Shown: positions 1 through 8,805 of the stretch, in pieces
How positions within the stretch are numbered: the first letter of the stretch is position 1
How the letters are laid out: the number at the start of each line of letters is the position of its first letter
Source: Asticcacaulis solisilvae
GTDB taxonomy: Bacteria; Pseudomonadota; Alphaproteobacteria; Caulobacterales; Caulobacteraceae
Reading direction: 5' to 3'
DNA: 64,000 nt
NCBI RefSeq assembly: GCF_017875235.1
Contig: NZ_JAGGMI010000003.1
Coordinates: 310,001 to 374,000 of the forward strand
The notes under the pieces: model-generated
The model's database searches: none
Seen by the model: only the letters and a program-made list of their open reading frames with translations
Told to the model about the DNA's origin: nothing
Translations under genes and position numbers: made by a program

Positions 1-74
1 AAAATATTTGTCTTCACTGAGATCGCTCCATCAGCTTCGCCTGCGACAGGACGCGCGCTAACACATTGAAATGG

Positions 75-104
75 AAAAAGAGCCCGGGGTGAGGTCCGGG
101 CTCT
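75..104 (-). terminator. Rho-independent terminator of the CusF-like gene
   Basis: Read on the minus strand, GAGCCCGG and CCGGGCTC pair around a short loop and are followed directly by TTTTT. The element starts 8 bases past the stop codon of the gene at 112-435, so it most likely ends that transcript. Confidence 0.85.
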
Positions 105-111
105 CTTCACG

Positions 112-435
112 CTACTTGCCGTGGATCTCGGAGATCACCGGCTTTCCGTCCTGGTTTTTCAGGACGAAATGGACGCTTTGGCCAACCGTGAGGCCGCTCG
201 CCAACTCCGGCTTTTCCGTCTTGAAGGTCATCGTCATGGCGGGCCACTTCAAGGCGGCAATCGGTCCGTGCGCGATAGTAATCGATGCGCCTTTGGGGTC
301 GATCGCTTTGATGACCCCCTCGCCTTCGGCGGTCTGCGCGACGGCGTGATCGTGTCCTGCATGGGCGAAGGCCGCCGGTGCGACAGCAAGAACCGAGAGC
401 CCGGAAGCCGCAAGGGCAATAAGCAATTTTTTCAT
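112..435 (-). CDS. CusF-like periplasmic copper-binding protein
   Basis: Small exported protein of 107 residues. It has a signal peptide ending near AAFA|HAGHDH and one CusF-type OB-fold domain. The family signature WPAMTMTF is present; in CusF the Trp and Met residues bind Cu(I)/Ag(I) and hand it to the CusCBA pump in the periplasm. The start at 435 is set by an AGGAG ribosome site a few bases upstream, and the longer reading frame has no such site. The gene is monocistronic, divergent from the cnrYXH-like operon, and closed by a terminator. A promoter-like motif lies at 481-504. Two other CusF modules occur in this window. Confidence 0.9.
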   Translation of the reverse strand: MKKLLIALAASGLSVLAVAPAAFAHAGHDHAVAQTAEGEGVIKAIDPKGASITIAHGPIAALKWPAMTMTFKTEKPELASGLTVGQSVHFVLKNQDGKPVISEIHGK

Positions 436-480
436 GTCATGAACTCCTACGAATGGGCAAACGACCCACGTATTTAGGAG

Positions 481-504
481 TACGCGCGCCAAACGGCTTC
501 CCCT
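481..504 (-). promoter_or_regulatory. Candidate ECF promoter, site 1
   Basis: On the minus strand, AGGGGAAG is followed at fixed distance by GCGCGTA, with 20 bases from the first A to the C of CGTA. It lies about 46 bases before the CusF-like start. The same layout recurs at 2328-2351, 6936-6959 and 25576-25599. The motif is seen; its use by the CnrH-like sigma factor is inference. Confidence 0.5.
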
Positions 505-539
505 CGCCACTGTTCAAAAAAATAAGGAGGACGTAAAAA

Positions 540-899
540 TTGTTTGCCGAACTTGCGGGATTTGAAAAGACGATGCGTATTGTCAATGGGCGCGGTGGAG
601 AATTGGCAATGAGTAATAGGTTGGAAAAACTAATAGCGATCTTGAATGGCGGCGCCTCCGCTGACCAGCTTGCCGGGCTGGAAGCCGTTGTCTTGCAGGG
701 CATCAACGAGCGTAGACAGGAATTCAGAGTAATTTCTGCAGTAGCTCCTTTCGGCTTCGTATCTATCGGCCTAGCGATGGCCATCGGCGTGTTCATCGGA
801 AGCTTCACAGCGTTGGGGTCACTTGAAAAGTCCTCGGGAACGCCCCTGAACTCTGGAGCCAGCCTTGCGCCCTCTAGCCTGCTGGAGGGGGGGCGTTGA
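540..899 (+). CDS. CnrY-like anti-sigma membrane protein
   Basis: Protein of 119 residues with a soluble N-terminal part, one clear membrane helix at about residues 66-88 and a short periplasmic tail. It is the first gene of a three-gene set in the order of cnrYXH, where CnrY holds the sigma factor CnrH at the membrane. Sequence identity to CnrY is not obvious, so the call rests on topology, size and position. The start chosen is TTG at 540, preceded by AAGGAGG with good spacing. An internal ATG at 609, with its own GGTGGAG site, would give 96 residues, close to CnrY length. The end overlaps the next start (TTGA). Confidence 0.6.
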   Translation: MFAELAGFEKTMRIVNGRGGELAMSNRLEKLIAILNGGASADQLAGLEAVVLQGINERRQEFRVISAVAPFGFVSIGLAMAIGVFIGSFTALGSLEKSSGTPLNSGASLAPSSLLEGGR

Positions 900-1336
900 G
901 CGTCACCCGGGCCATCTTATTCACACTTGCGCTGTCGATAGTCGGCGCGGTTTTGGGGGCGTGGGGTGGCGCGCAATATGTTCTGCGAACAATGCATCAT
1001 AACCCGCCGCTTCATGAAATTGTTCACAAGAAGCTTAACCTGACGCCGGCGCAGCAAAAGCAGATTGAAGCGCTGGAAGCGGACCACGCGCTGAAAGAGC
1101 ATGCCCTGGAAGCCGAAATGCGCGCGGCAAATCTCCAACTCGCCCAGGCGTACAAGACTGATCCGACCTATACGACCAATGTCCAGGCCGCAGTCGACCG
1201 CTGCCACATGGTGATGGGAGAAATGCAGAAGGAAACGATTCGCCACGTAATAGCCATGCGTGCCGTTTTGACGCCAGAACAGGCCAAGGCGTTTGACGAT
1301 ACCGTCATCCAGGCGCTGAGCGATCAAGCTCAGTGA
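896..1336 (+). CDS. CnrX-like periplasmic metal sensor
   Basis: Protein of 146 residues: an N-terminal membrane anchor at about residues 5-28, then a periplasmic helical domain of the heavy-metal sensor family. The metal ligands of CnrX all have counterparts at a constant offset of two: His40, His44, Glu61, His117 and Met121 here match His42, His46, Glu63, His119 and Met123. In CnrX this site senses Co/Ni and releases CnrH through CnrY. The TTG start lies inside the stop of the preceding gene and the end overlaps the sigma factor start (GTGA), so the three genes are translationally coupled. Which metal is sensed here is open, because the neighbours are mostly copper genes. Confidence 0.8.
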   Translation: MSVTRAILFTLALSIVGAVLGAWGGAQYVLRTMHHNPPLHEIVHKKLNLTPAQQKQIEALEADHALKEHALEAEMRAANLQLAQAYKTDPTYTTNVQAAVDRCHMVMGEMQKETIRHVIAMRAVLTPEQAKAFDDTVIQALSDQAQ

Positions 1337-1908
1337 CTTTCGGGCAAGAGTCGTCAGATACAGAATTGGCGAAACTCGCCGGGACAGGCGACGACCGGGC
1401 GTTTTCGGAACTTGTACGCAGGCATAAGGACCCACTGTTTCGATTATTGAGGAGGTATGCGGGAAACCCGGACGACGCCTATGAAGCGGTTCAAGAGGCC
1501 TTTATATCTGCGTGGAGCGCACTCGACCGTTACGATAGTTCGAGACCGTTCGGTGCATGGCTTCGGACGATCGCAATCAATAAAGCCCGCGACCGTAGCC
1601 GGCGGGCCGCAGTCAGACGGCTGATCTTTTCGTCTAAATCCATCGATGACGCCCAGGCTATGGCCGTTCACGACATGAGTGCCGCGCCAGAACAGAATCT
1701 GACGGATGGCGAAGAAGCGCGTCGCCTTGACCTCGCAATCAGCCGCTTGCCCGCGAACCTCAAAGAGCCACTGCTGCTCACAGTGTTCGATGGCAATTCG
1801 CAGCAGGCCGCAGCCGACATCCTGCGCGTGTCCGTAAAGACGATCGAAACGCGCGTGGCGCGCGCCCGGAAAAAACTATCGGAACAATTGGGGGGCAGAC
1901 TGATTTAG
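1333..1908 (+). CDS. ECF RNA polymerase sigma factor, CnrH-like
   Basis: Sigma factor of 191 residues, the same length as CnrH. Region 2 covers roughly residues 10-85, with the typical AYEAVQEAF helix. Region 4 covers roughly residues 130-185 and ends in a helix-turn-helix (AADILRVSVKTIETRVARAR). It should direct RNA polymerase to metal-induced promoters once freed by the CnrY/CnrX-like partners encoded just upstream. The GTG start overlaps the previous stop codon. A repeated promoter-like motif found ahead of four metal-related transcription units is a candidate target. Confidence 0.88.
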   Translation: MTFGQESSDTELAKLAGTGDDRAFSELVRRHKDPLFRLLRRYAGNPDDAYEAVQEAFISAWSALDRYDSSRPFGAWLRTIAINKARDRSRRAAVRRLIFSSKSIDDAQAMAVHDMSAAPEQNLTDGEEARRLDLAISRLPANLKEPLLLTVFDGNSQQAAADILRVSVKTIETRVARARKKLSEQLGGRLI

Positions 1909-1918
1909 GGAGACGAAG

Positions 1919-2335
1919 ATGGTCAAGACCACAGACGACGCGATCGGCGCGGTCGCGGTGTCCGCTTTGAGGGCGCAACAAGCCCGCATGCGGATCATTG
2001 CCGAGAATATCGCCAATTCCAATTCCACATCAAGGACACCCGGCGGCGAACCCTATCGGCGGCAGGTACCGGTTTTCAAAGTAGATGACATTGAGGGCGC
2101 CAAGGGCGTGGCGCTCGCCCGGGTCGATCCCGACACCACCCCATTTCCGCAAGAATATGACCCAAGTCATCCAGCCGCTAACAAGGATGGTTATGTCATG
2201 CTGCCGAACGTTTCCGGCACGATCGAAGCCATGGACATGCAAATGGCAATCAGAGCCTATGAAGCCAATTTGAACGTCATTGAGAACCAGGACGCCATCG
2301 AGAAATCCTCACTTTCAATTCTCGATAAGGGATAG
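1919..2335 (+). CDS. flgC: FlgC-like flagellar basal-body rod protein, isolated copy
   Basis: Protein of 138 residues, full length for FlgC, a subunit of the proximal rod of the flagellum. The N-terminal rod motif ([18 protein letters not shown]) and the C-terminal helix ([14 protein letters not shown]) are both present, as is the [18 protein letters not shown] core typical of alphaproteobacterial FlgC. It begins 10 bases after the sigma factor stop, with GGGAGACG as ribosome site, so it belongs to the cnrYXH-like operon. No other flagellar gene lies in the window, which makes its role here unclear. Confidence 0.85.
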   Translation: MVKTTDDAIGAVAVSALRAQQARMRIIAENIANSNSTSRTPGGEPYRRQVPVFKVDDIEGAKGVALARVDPDTTPFPQEYDPSHPAANKDGYVMLPNVSGTIEAMDMQMAIRAYEANLNVIENQDAIEKSSLSILDKG

Positions 2336-2351
2336 GCGGGCTCCGCGCGTA
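2328..2351 (+). promoter_or_regulatory. Candidate ECF promoter, site 2
   Basis: AGGGATAG followed at the same fixed distance by GCGCGTA. It starts inside the last codons of flgC and lies about 65 bases before the dehydrogenase start at 2416. It is one of four matching sites. Promoter function is inferred. Confidence 0.45.
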
Positions 2352-2415
2352 TATCAATAAAGCCGATGCCGCTCAGCCGCCGTTCTTGGGACTGGAGGCG
2401 TGCTTGGAGAAAGAA

Positions 2416-3732
2416 ATGCACAGAGCCATCGGGATTTCGCTAGGCCTGTGTGCCGTTTCCTTGGTCGGTGCGTGCAGCGAGGTTGCCAGAGTGCCGCTTC
2501 AGGCAACGGCCGGGCCCAATCCAGAAATTCTGCCACCCACAAGGACACTTATTCCTACGCTTAAGATCGCCCCTGCGACGGGATGGCCAGCCGGGAAAAT
2601 GCCGGTTACGGCCAGCGGACTGAAAGTCAACCCCTTTGCTACAGGCCTCGACCATCCTCGCTGGTTATTGGTACTGCCGAACGGTGACGTCCTGGTGGCT
2701 GAAACCGACGCTCCGCGAAAGCCCGACGATGCGAAAGGCATCAAAGGGATGGTGATGAAGGCAGTGATGAAGAAAGCCGGCTCAGGCCTTCCAAGTGCCA
2801 ATCGGATCTCAATACTTCGGGACAGCGATGGGGATGGGGTAGCAGATGTCCGGCAAATACTAATATCAGAGCTGAACTCGCCCTTCGGCATGGCCTTGAT
2901 CGGCAATGACCTCTATGTCGCCGACAGCGACGCGATCCTGAAATTTCCTTACCATGCCGGCGACCTCAGTATTGCGAGTAAGGGCACAAAGGTGGCAGAT
3001 TTGCCTGCCGGCACAATCAATCATCATTGGACGAAAAATATTCTTGCCTCTGCAGACGGCGGCAAACTGTACGTAACCGTCGGATCGAACAGTAATGTCG
3101 CCGAAAATGGTCTCGAAGTCGAAGCCGACCGCGCCGCGATCTTTGAATTCGACATTATATCTCAACAGCTGCGGCCGTATGCGACCGGACTGCGGAACCC
3201 GAACGGCTTGGCGTGGCAGCCCCAAACCGGAGCCCTTTGGACAACGGTCAACGAACGTGACGAAATCGGCAGCGACCTGGTGCCGGATTATATGACCGCC
3301 GTGAAACCGGGCGCGTTCTATGGCTGGCCGTATAGCTATTATGGCCAACATATCGATACGCGCGTGAAGCCCCAACGGCCAGATCTCGTTGCGCAGGCGA
3401 TCGTTCCGGACTATGCCTTGGGCGCCCATACCGCATCATTGGGCCTGGCCTTCTATTCCGCACACCTCTTCCCGGCGCACTACATAGGCGGCGCCTTCAT
3501 CGGACAGCATGGTTCGTGGAACCGCCAGCCCCAGAGCGGTTACAAGGTCGTATTTGTCCCTTTTCAGAATGGTCAGCCCAATGGGCCGATCGAAGATATT
3601 CTCACGGGTTTCTTAAGCGTCGACGGTAAGGCCATGGGTCGGCCTGTCGGGGTCGCGATCGACGCAAAAGGCGCCCTCCTCGTCGCTGACGATGTCGGCC
3701 ACACGATTTGGCGGGTTGTGCCGAGCCAATAG
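2416..3732 (+). CDS. Sorbosone dehydrogenase family lipoprotein (PQQ-type beta-propeller)
   Basis: Protein of 438 residues with a lipoprotein signal (LVGAC, lipid-modified Cys20) and then a six-bladed propeller of the glucose/sorbosone dehydrogenase family. Family hallmarks include [17 protein letters not shown] and [10 protein letters not shown]. Relatives oxidise sugars or aldehydes at the cell surface with bound PQQ; the substrate here cannot be read from sequence. The ATG at 2416 is chosen because TTGGAGAAAG precedes it and it gives a clean lipoprotein signal. It lies between flgC and the cytochrome c-FTR1 gene, so electron transfer to that cytochrome is conceivable but unproven. Confidence 0.8.
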   Translation: MHRAIGISLGLCAVSLVGACSEVARVPLQATAGPNPEILPPTRTLIPTLKIAPATGWPAGKMPVTASGLKVNPFATGLDHPRWLLVLPNGDVLVAETDAPRKPDDAKGIKGMVMKAVMKKAGSGLPSANRISILRDSDGDGVADVRQILISELNSPFGMALIGNDLYVADSDAILKFPYHAGDLSIASKGTKVADLPAGTINHHWTKNILASADGGKLYVTVGSNSNVAENGLEVEADRAAIFEFDIISQQLRPYATGLRNPNGLAWQPQTGALWTTVNERDEIGSDLVPDYMTAVKPGAFYGWPYSYYGQHIDTRVKPQRPDLVAQAIVPDYALGAHTASLGLAFYSAHLFPAHYIGGAFIGQHGSWNRQPQSGYKVVFVPFQNGQPNGPIEDILTGFLSVDGKAMGRPVGVAIDAKGALLVADDVGHTIWRVVPSQ

Positions 3733-3853
3733 TCGTTGGTCTGCGATTTCTCCGACTGGCGCCATCTCCATAAAAACAAAATATGCGATTGCGTTGCATT
3801 TACGAGTATTCGCGCTTATGAAAAACTGGCGAATTTTTTCAAATTGGACAGCC

Positions 3854-5794
3854 ATGCCTATCAAAGTCTGCGTTGCATTTGCCGTTTCCCTACTGTGCTC
3901 AGTGATTTGTACCGGCGCCTCGCTGGCCGAGCCCTCGGCACAAAGTGCAGATAACGTCCAGGTCGCCTGGCGGCTTCTCGATTATCTCGCTGTTGACTAC
4001 GGCGGCGCCGTCAAGGACGGCAAGGTGATCAGTGAAAGCGAATATGGCGAGATGAAGGAATTTTCCGCCTCGGTTCGGCAACGCTTCAATGCCCTTCCGC
4101 CGGGCCCGGAAAAGGCGGCTTTGATATCCGAGGCGTCGGACTTCGAAGGTTCGATCAAGGCAAAGGCTGCTCCGGAAGCCGTAGCCTCAAAGGCTCACGC
4201 CCTTGGCACTCACCTCCTATCGGCTTACCCGGTGGCTCTCGCCCCAAGCGCCGCTCCCGACTTTGCCACAGGAAAAAACCTCTACTCAGAAAATTGCGCC
4301 AGTTGCCACGGTTTGAATGGTGACGGCAAAGGACCGAATGCCGCGGGCCTTAACCCGCCTCCCATTGCTTTTTCTGATCTCGACCGTGCACAGCGTCGCA
4401 GCGTTTTTGGCCTCTACCAAGTGATTGGCCAAGGCCTGGACGGAACCGCCATGCCGAGTTTTGCGAACCTGCCTGACAAAGACCGCTGGGCGCTCGCCTT
4501 TTACGTCGGACATTTTGCGTTCAAAGACCGCGCGGAAGGTAAAAAGCTCTGGAAGAGCGATCCCAGCTTACGCCAGCGCTTTCCGAACCTGGCAGCGCTC
4601 ACCCGGATTGCGCCGGCCGATTTAGCCAAGGAGATCGGACCGAAGAAGGCCTTCGCCTTGACCGCTTATCTACGCAGTGAAGCGTCCGCGGTAACCGGCA
4701 ATACGAGCTCACTGGTCATTGCACGGCAAAAGTTGAACGAGTCCTTGGCCGCCTATCAGCGGGGCGATGTCCACGGCGCCGAAGAACTTGCCTTGTCCGC
4801 CTACCTCGATGGTTTCGAGCCGATCGAACCGGCACTCGGCGCGCGCGATGGTACCCTGCTGACCCGCATCGAAAAGGAAATGGGCGGTCTGCGCGGCGCC
4901 ATTCACTCGCATGCCGATCCAAAGATTGTCGAAGCCAAGGTCAACACGATCGAAACCTTGTTGGCCCAGGCGGACAAAGCGTTGGCGCCCGAGGCCACCA
5001 GCAATACCTCAACCTTCATTGGCGCTTTCACGATCCTGCTGCGCGAAGGTCTTGAAGCCCTGCTGATCGTCACGGCCATGATCGCCTTCTTGAAGAAGGC
5101 CGAACGCCATGAGGCACTACCCTATGTTCACAGTGGCTGGGTTGTTGCCCTATTGGCAGGCTTGGCTACCTGGGCCGTTGCGACCTTCCTAATCGGAATT
5201 AGCGGAGCGAGCCGCGAGCTGACGGAAGGCTTTGGGTCGATCTTTGCAACCGTGGTCCTTCTTTGGGTAGGGATCTGGCTCCATGGTAAATCGCAGGCCC
5301 AGGAATGGCAGCGATTTATCCAACAAACCATGGGCCATGCCTTATCGAAGGGTTCGTCCTGGTTCCTGTTCGGACTTGCCTTTATCGTCGTCTACCGAGA
5401 AGTCTTCGAGACGATCCTGTTCTATGCAGCGCTTTGGACAAAGGACAACGGCCTGGTGATTTTCGCCGGCGCCGGTTCTGCCATTGTGGTCCTCACCGGT
5501 ATCGCCTGGGCTATGCTGAGGTTTAGCAGCCGTCTCCCGGTCAGCCAATTCTTTGCCTTCAGTTCCGGACTCATCGCCATTCTATCGGTCGTTCTCGCCG
5601 GCAAGGGCGTCGCCGCTTTGCAAGAAGCCGGCCTGATCGACATCACTCAGTTATCGTTCATCCCGCAGATCGAACTGCTTGGCATTTTCCCGACTCTTCA
5701 GTCGGTCGGGGCGCAGTTGCTGGTGATCGTCATCATTGCAGGCTGGCTGGGCTACACCCGTTATCGTGAGACGAACTCAGTGCCAACAGTTTAG
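3854..5794 (+). CDS. Cytochrome c-FTR1 iron permease fusion
   Basis: Protein of 646 residues with three parts. A cleaved signal peptide (ending near ASLA|EP) is followed by a periplasmic region with a class I cytochrome c haem site (Cys148-x-x-Cys151-His152). The C-terminal half is an FTR1-type permease with about seven membrane helices. Both REXXE iron-binding signatures are visible: REGLE near residue 397 and REVFE near residue 515. FTR1 proteins import iron coupled to its oxidation, and the fused cytochrome probably takes the electron. An in-frame ATG at 3818 is an alternative start; neither start has a strong ribosome site. It follows the dehydrogenase gene on the same strand. Confidence 0.85.
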   Translation: MPIKVCVAFAVSLLCSVICTGASLAEPSAQSADNVQVAWRLLDYLAVDYGGAVKDGKVISESEYGEMKEFSASVRQRFNALPPGPEKAALISEASDFEGSIKAKAAPEAVASKAHALGTHLLSAYPVALAPSAAPDFATGKNLYSENCASCHGLNGDGKGPNAAGLNPPPIAFSDLDRAQRRSVFGLYQVIGQGLDGTAMPSFANLPDKDRWALAFYVGHFAFKDRAEGKKLWKSDPSLRQRFPNLAALTRIAPADLAKEIGPKKAFALTAYLRSEASAVTGNTSSLVIARQKLNESLAAYQRGDVHGAEELALSAYLDGFEPIEPALGARDGTLLTRIEKEMGGLRGAIHSHADPKIVEAKVNTIETLLAQADKALAPEATSNTSTFIGAFTILLREGLEALLIVTAMIAFLKKAERHEALPYVHSGWVVALLAGLATWAVATFLIGISGASRELTEGFGSIFATVVLLWVGIWLHGKSQAQEWQRFIQQTMGHALSKGSSWFLFGLAFIVVYREVFETILFYAALWTKDNGLVIFAGAGSAIVVLTGIAWAMLRFSSRLPVSQFFAFSSGLIAILSVVLAGKGVAALQEAGLIDITQLSFIPQIELLGIFPTLQSVGAQLLVIVIIAGWLGYTRYRETNSVPTV

Positions 5795-5890
5795 ATTCCG
5801 CCCGGGACCCGACCGCTATATGGATTTATGATCGAGCGCAAATACCTGTACCTGCCCAACACGGCGATGGTTTGTGTCCCACCCAAACTG

Positions 5891-6793
5891 CTAACGCATC
5901 TGCTCGTCCAGGGTCATGAGAAGATGATTTACGCGGGTTGCCGCAATCGCCGCCTGGCCAACCGCGACACTAATCTGATTGACGCCGCTGACGACATCTC
6001 CGGCCGCGAATAAACCCGGCACCTTAGTTTGTTGAAAAGCATCCGTGACAACTTCGCCTTCTGTCGAGCAATCGGCCCCGAGTGCCCGGCTAAGACCTGT
6101 CCGCGGACGACAACCTAACATCGGGTAGATCGCATCGAAGCTCATCTCAATACCTTGGACTTGGGCAACAGCTGACCCGCTTTCATCAACGACAATATTT
6201 GCATCGGTCGTTTCAATGAGCGAAATGCCATGCCTTGACAGGCTGCCATAATCTTCCGGCAAGAGCGATCCCGACGAGCTGACACTAACCAGTGTAAGGT
6301 GCCGAGTGTAACGGCGCAAAAACAAGGCGTGGCTTACCCCATTGTCCGGCCGCGCGACGACAGCGACCTTTCGGTCAATCATTTCAAATGCGTCGCACAC
6401 AGGGCAAAGTCGGAGGTTGCCAGACCGTATGCCGGCTTCCCAATTCGGAATTTTCAAACCAGCATCCTCGACGCCGGTCGCGAGGATTACGGTCCGGGCC
6501 TTTATTTCGACCTCCCCGATTTTTGCGATGAACGCAGCATTGTCACGCCAGAGCGAGTGAACCCGTCCCTGCATCACAGGAACCGCATATGGGTCCAATT
6601 GCGATCGCAGCCGTGACAGTAGCGTTTCGCCATGAATGCCGTCCGGGAAACCGGGCACATTCCGCGACACGGGTATCAGACGCGCCCGGCTCTCCCCGCT
6701 GTCGGCAATCCGAACTGTGCGCCTGAAACGCGCAAGGTAGATGGCTGCGGTGAGACCAGCGGGCCCGGCGCCGACAATGAAGCAATCGAGCAA
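5891..6793 (-). CDS. Thioredoxin-reductase-like FAD/NAD(P) oxidoreductase
   Basis: Protein of 300 residues with an N-terminal FAD-binding [10 protein letters not shown] motif, a redox pair Cys130-Pro-Val-Cys133 and the C-terminal GLFAAGDV motif of the thioredoxin reductase family. It probably reduces a thiol partner or acts as a stand-alone flavin reductase; no thioredoxin gene is adjacent. The start codon is TTG at 6793 because no in-frame ATG precedes the FAD motif. Its ribosome site is weak. The gene converges on the FTR1 gene and is divergent from the copper-storage gene at 7001. Confidence 0.85.
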   Translation of the reverse strand: MLDCFIVGAGPAGLTAAIYLARFRRTVRIADSGESRARLIPVSRNVPGFPDGIHGETLLSRLRSQLDPYAVPVMQGRVHSLWRDNAAFIAKIGEVEIKARTVILATGVEDAGLKIPNWEAGIRSGNLRLCPVCDAFEMIDRKVAVVARPDNGVSHALFLRRYTRHLTLVSVSSSGSLLPEDYGSLSRHGISLIETTDANIVVDESGSAVAQVQGIEMSFDAIYPMLGCRPRTGLSRALGADCSTEGEVVTDAFQQTKVPGLFAAGDVVSGVNQISVAVGQAAIAATRVNHLLMTLDEQMR

Positions 6794-6935
6794 GACGTTC
6801 TACCCACATTTACAAGAGATCAATTGGTGCAAGTCACAGAGTCACCCATGTCGTTGCGGCGCCAGATTAGCGCGACCCGAGTTGATCGTCCTTGTTAATC
6901 AGCAGGTGGTATGTCGAACCACATCTCTTTTTTAT

Positions 6936-6959
6936 AGGGGGAGGTTAACCGCGCGCGTA
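6936..6959 (+). promoter_or_regulatory. Candidate ECF promoter, site 3
   Basis: AGGGGGAG followed at the shared fixed distance by GCGCGTA, about 42 bases before the copper-storage gene start at 7001. It is one of four matching sites and lies in the 207-base divergent region 6794-7000, in which no other element was recognised. Confidence 0.5.
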
Positions 6960-7000
6960 GACCTAAGAGGGGCACCTTTTAACTCTCCTTGGAGGCTACA

Positions 7001-7354
7001 ATGCCACATGACACTGAACCTATGACCCAATGCATTGCATTGTGTTGGGAATGCCGCGACGAATGCCAGACAGCTCTGTTCGATCATTGCCTGACCATGG
7101 GCGGTGACCATGTGGCAAAACACCACGTCACCGCCATGACAGACTGTATCCAAGTCTGCCAGACGGCCGCCGACGCCATGACCCGGCAGTCTCCGATTCA
7201 TGCGGCCGTCTGCGCCGCCTGTGCGGAGGCATGCGAAGCATGCGCGAAATCGTGCGAGCAGATCGGTGACACCCAAATGCAAAAATGCGCCGAGGTCTGC
7301 CGTCGCTGCGCGCAAAGCTGCCGCGAAATGAGCAAGACGATGGAGATGGCGTAA
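7001..7354 (+). CDS. Four-helix-bundle copper-storage protein (Csp/DUF326 family)
   Basis: Protein of 117 residues with sixteen cysteines, mostly in CxxxC and CxxC spacings along predicted helices (for example CAACAEACEACAKSC). This is the layout of Csp proteins, which line the core of a four-helix bundle with Cys and store many Cu(I) ions. No signal peptide is seen, so a cytosolic Csp3-like form is likely. The ATG at 7001 is preceded by GGAGG. The stop overlaps the DUF305 start by one base (TAATG), so both are one operon. A candidate ECF promoter lies upstream. Confidence 0.88.
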   Translation: MPHDTEPMTQCIALCWECRDECQTALFDHCLTMGGDHVAKHHVTAMTDCIQVCQTAADAMTRQSPIHAAVCAACAEACEACAKSCEQIGDTQMQKCAEVCRRCAQSCREMSKTMEMA

Positions 7355-7893
7355 TGAAGTCGCTCCTTACCCTTTCGGTCATTCTGATGACCTGTTCGCT
7401 GGCCTCGGCCGTCACCGCTCATCCAACCAGTCACACCGCAGCCGCGAAGGCGCCTTACGACGCCCAGTACCTGGACTCGATGACAAAACATCACCAGGAC
7501 GGCATCATGATGTTCAACATGGCCATCGAAAAGGCGGCGATGCCTGCCGTCAAGGCCAAGGCGCAAATGATGGCACAGATGCAGCAGCAGGACATCAAGG
7601 ACATGCAGGCCATGCGATCGAATATCCAGTCCGATGCACAGCCTGCCGTGAACATGAAACTGCCAGGCATGATGCCGATGAACATGAAGCCGCTGCAGAG
7701 CGCCTCCGGCATGGGTTTCGACACGATGTTCATCGACATGACGATAAAACACCACGAGGATGCGATTAAGATGTCGAAGGATGCCTTGTCACATTCAAAG
7801 ATGCCTGGGGTTCGCGCGATGGCTCAGAAGGTAATCGACGATTCGAACAAGGACATTGCCGATCTGAAAGCCATGAAAACACCGATGCAATAA
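7354..7893 (+). CDS. Periplasmic DUF305 protein (duplicated domain)
   Basis: Protein of 179 residues with a signal peptide (ASAVTA|HP) and two DUF305-type ferritin-like units, marked by KHHQDGIMM near residue 47 and KHHEDAIKM near residue 130. It is rich in Met and His. DUF305 proteins are often found with copper resistance genes; a copper-binding role is likely but the exact activity is unknown. It is translationally coupled to the copper-storage gene and followed by a strong terminator at 7901-7928. Confidence 0.85.
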   Translation: MKSLLTLSVILMTCSLASAVTAHPTSHTAAAKAPYDAQYLDSMTKHHQDGIMMFNMAIEKAAMPAVKAKAQMMAQMQQQDIKDMQAMRSNIQSDAQPAVNMKLPGMMPMNMKPLQSASGMGFDTMFIDMTIKHHEDAIKMSKDALSHSKMPGVRAMAQKVIDDSNKDIADLKAMKTPMQ

Positions 7894-7900
7894 GTCAATC

Positions 7901-7928
7901 GAGCGCGCCACCGAGGCGCGCTCCCTTT
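7901..7928 (+). terminator. Terminator after the DUF305 gene
   Basis: A perfect nine-base stem, GAGCGCGCC pairing with GGCGCGCTC around ACCGA, is followed by CCTTT. It sits seven bases after the stop codon at 7893. Confidence 0.75.
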
Positions 7929-8007
7929 ACGCCCGCGGCAGAACAACACAGTCGGAGCAATTCGCTTTTCATTGACATTTAATCCTTGAAGCATATCCTG
8001 AGGGCTG

Positions 8008-8376
8008 ATGCTGAAAGCTGTCCTTTCCATTTTGGCCGTTATTGGGCTTCTCCTGTCGCCGATCCATGCTCAGGCGGCGAATGCCGACTGTATGGCCATG
8101 AGCAGCAAAATGCAGGCAGTGGCGCCCGCTATGGCGACTATGGATATGTCGTCCTGCTGCGAGAAAGACACGGGCAAGACATCGGACAATCATAAGGACA
8201 AAGCGTGCATCGAAAACTGCATCGCCATGTGCAGCCTCGGCAGTGTTGTCGCTTCGCCCAACGAAGTCATCTTACCGGTGCTCGCCGTCGAGCAGGTCAC
8301 TTTCAACGATAAGGCTGCTCCGCTCTTCACCCAAGAGCCAGGCCTTTTCGTCCCTCCCCCCAAATCACAGGCGTAA
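8008..8376 (+). CDS. Small exported Cys/Met-rich protein ahead of the cus operon
   Basis: Protein of 122 residues with a signal peptide (IHAQA|AN). The centre has several Met residues, a Cys-Cys pair (MSSCCEK) and a CIENCIAMC cluster, which suggests metal binding. It ends in a Pro-rich tail (GLFVPPPKSQA). I do not recognise a named family with certainty; a DUF2946-like protein is possible. GAGGG lies just before the ATG. It precedes the CusCBA genes much as the gene at 27804 precedes czcCBA. Confidence 0.65.
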   Translation: MLKAVLSILAVIGLLLSPIHAQAANADCMAMSSKMQAVAPAMATMDMSSCCEKDTGKTSDNHKDKACIENCIAMCSLGSVVASPNEVILPVLAVEQVTFNDKAAPLFTQEPGLFVPPPKSQA

Positions 8377-8515
8377 CAGGCGGAATCCGCCCTTCTTTAC
8401 GCCTTCGAGGTCGTGCTGGCCTGTGCCTTCGTGCATCCAGTCCGGCCTTGAATATCGCTTGACCGTAACGCCATGTCCCGCGGGCAAGCCTCAGATATGA
8501 TTTGAGGAATTTTCC

Positions 8516-8737
8516 ATGACTATCCGTCAAACCCTCGCCACCACTGCGTGCGCGATCACTTTGGCCGTGTTGGCCGTTTCCACCGCTTCCGCGCAACCCG
8601 CCGATGGCCAGCCGTGCCACAAATGCGCTTATCGCACGGCCCCTCCTTCACCTAACCCGCATGACGTCATGCCCCGCATCGTCAAGGTTCCGTGTGCCCC
8701 GGCGCTGATGGGCGATTGCCTGAAAACCGGAAAGTAA
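8516..8737 (+). CDS. Small exported protein with C-x22-C motif
   Basis: Protein of 73 residues with a signal peptide (ASTAS AQ type) and a short mature part holding a CHKC pair and two further cysteines. The segment AYRTAPPSPNPHD ... RIVK between two Cys, 22 residues apart, lines up without gaps with the small lipoprotein at 27380. A looser form occurs at 15227. The function is unknown; the repeated pairing with metal operons suggests periplasmic metal binding. GAGG precedes the ATG. Confidence 0.7.
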   Translation: MTIRQTLATTACAITLAVLAVSTASAQPADGQPCHKCAYRTAPPSPNPHDVMPRIVKVPCAPALMGDCLKTGK

Positions 8738-8742
8738 TGCGT

Positions 8743-8772
8743 AGCCCCCTGCCGCCTAAGCGGCGGGGGGCT
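8743..8772 (+). terminator. GC-rich hairpin before cusC-like gene
   Basis: AGCCCCC-TGCCGC pairs with GCGGC-GGGGGGCT around a short loop. No T-run follows, so it may only weaken read-through from the small gene at 8516 into the RND operon, or stabilise an mRNA end. Confidence 0.5.
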
Positions 8773-8805
8773 ATCGACTTGCGTTCTCCATCTCAGGAAT
8801 CCCCC

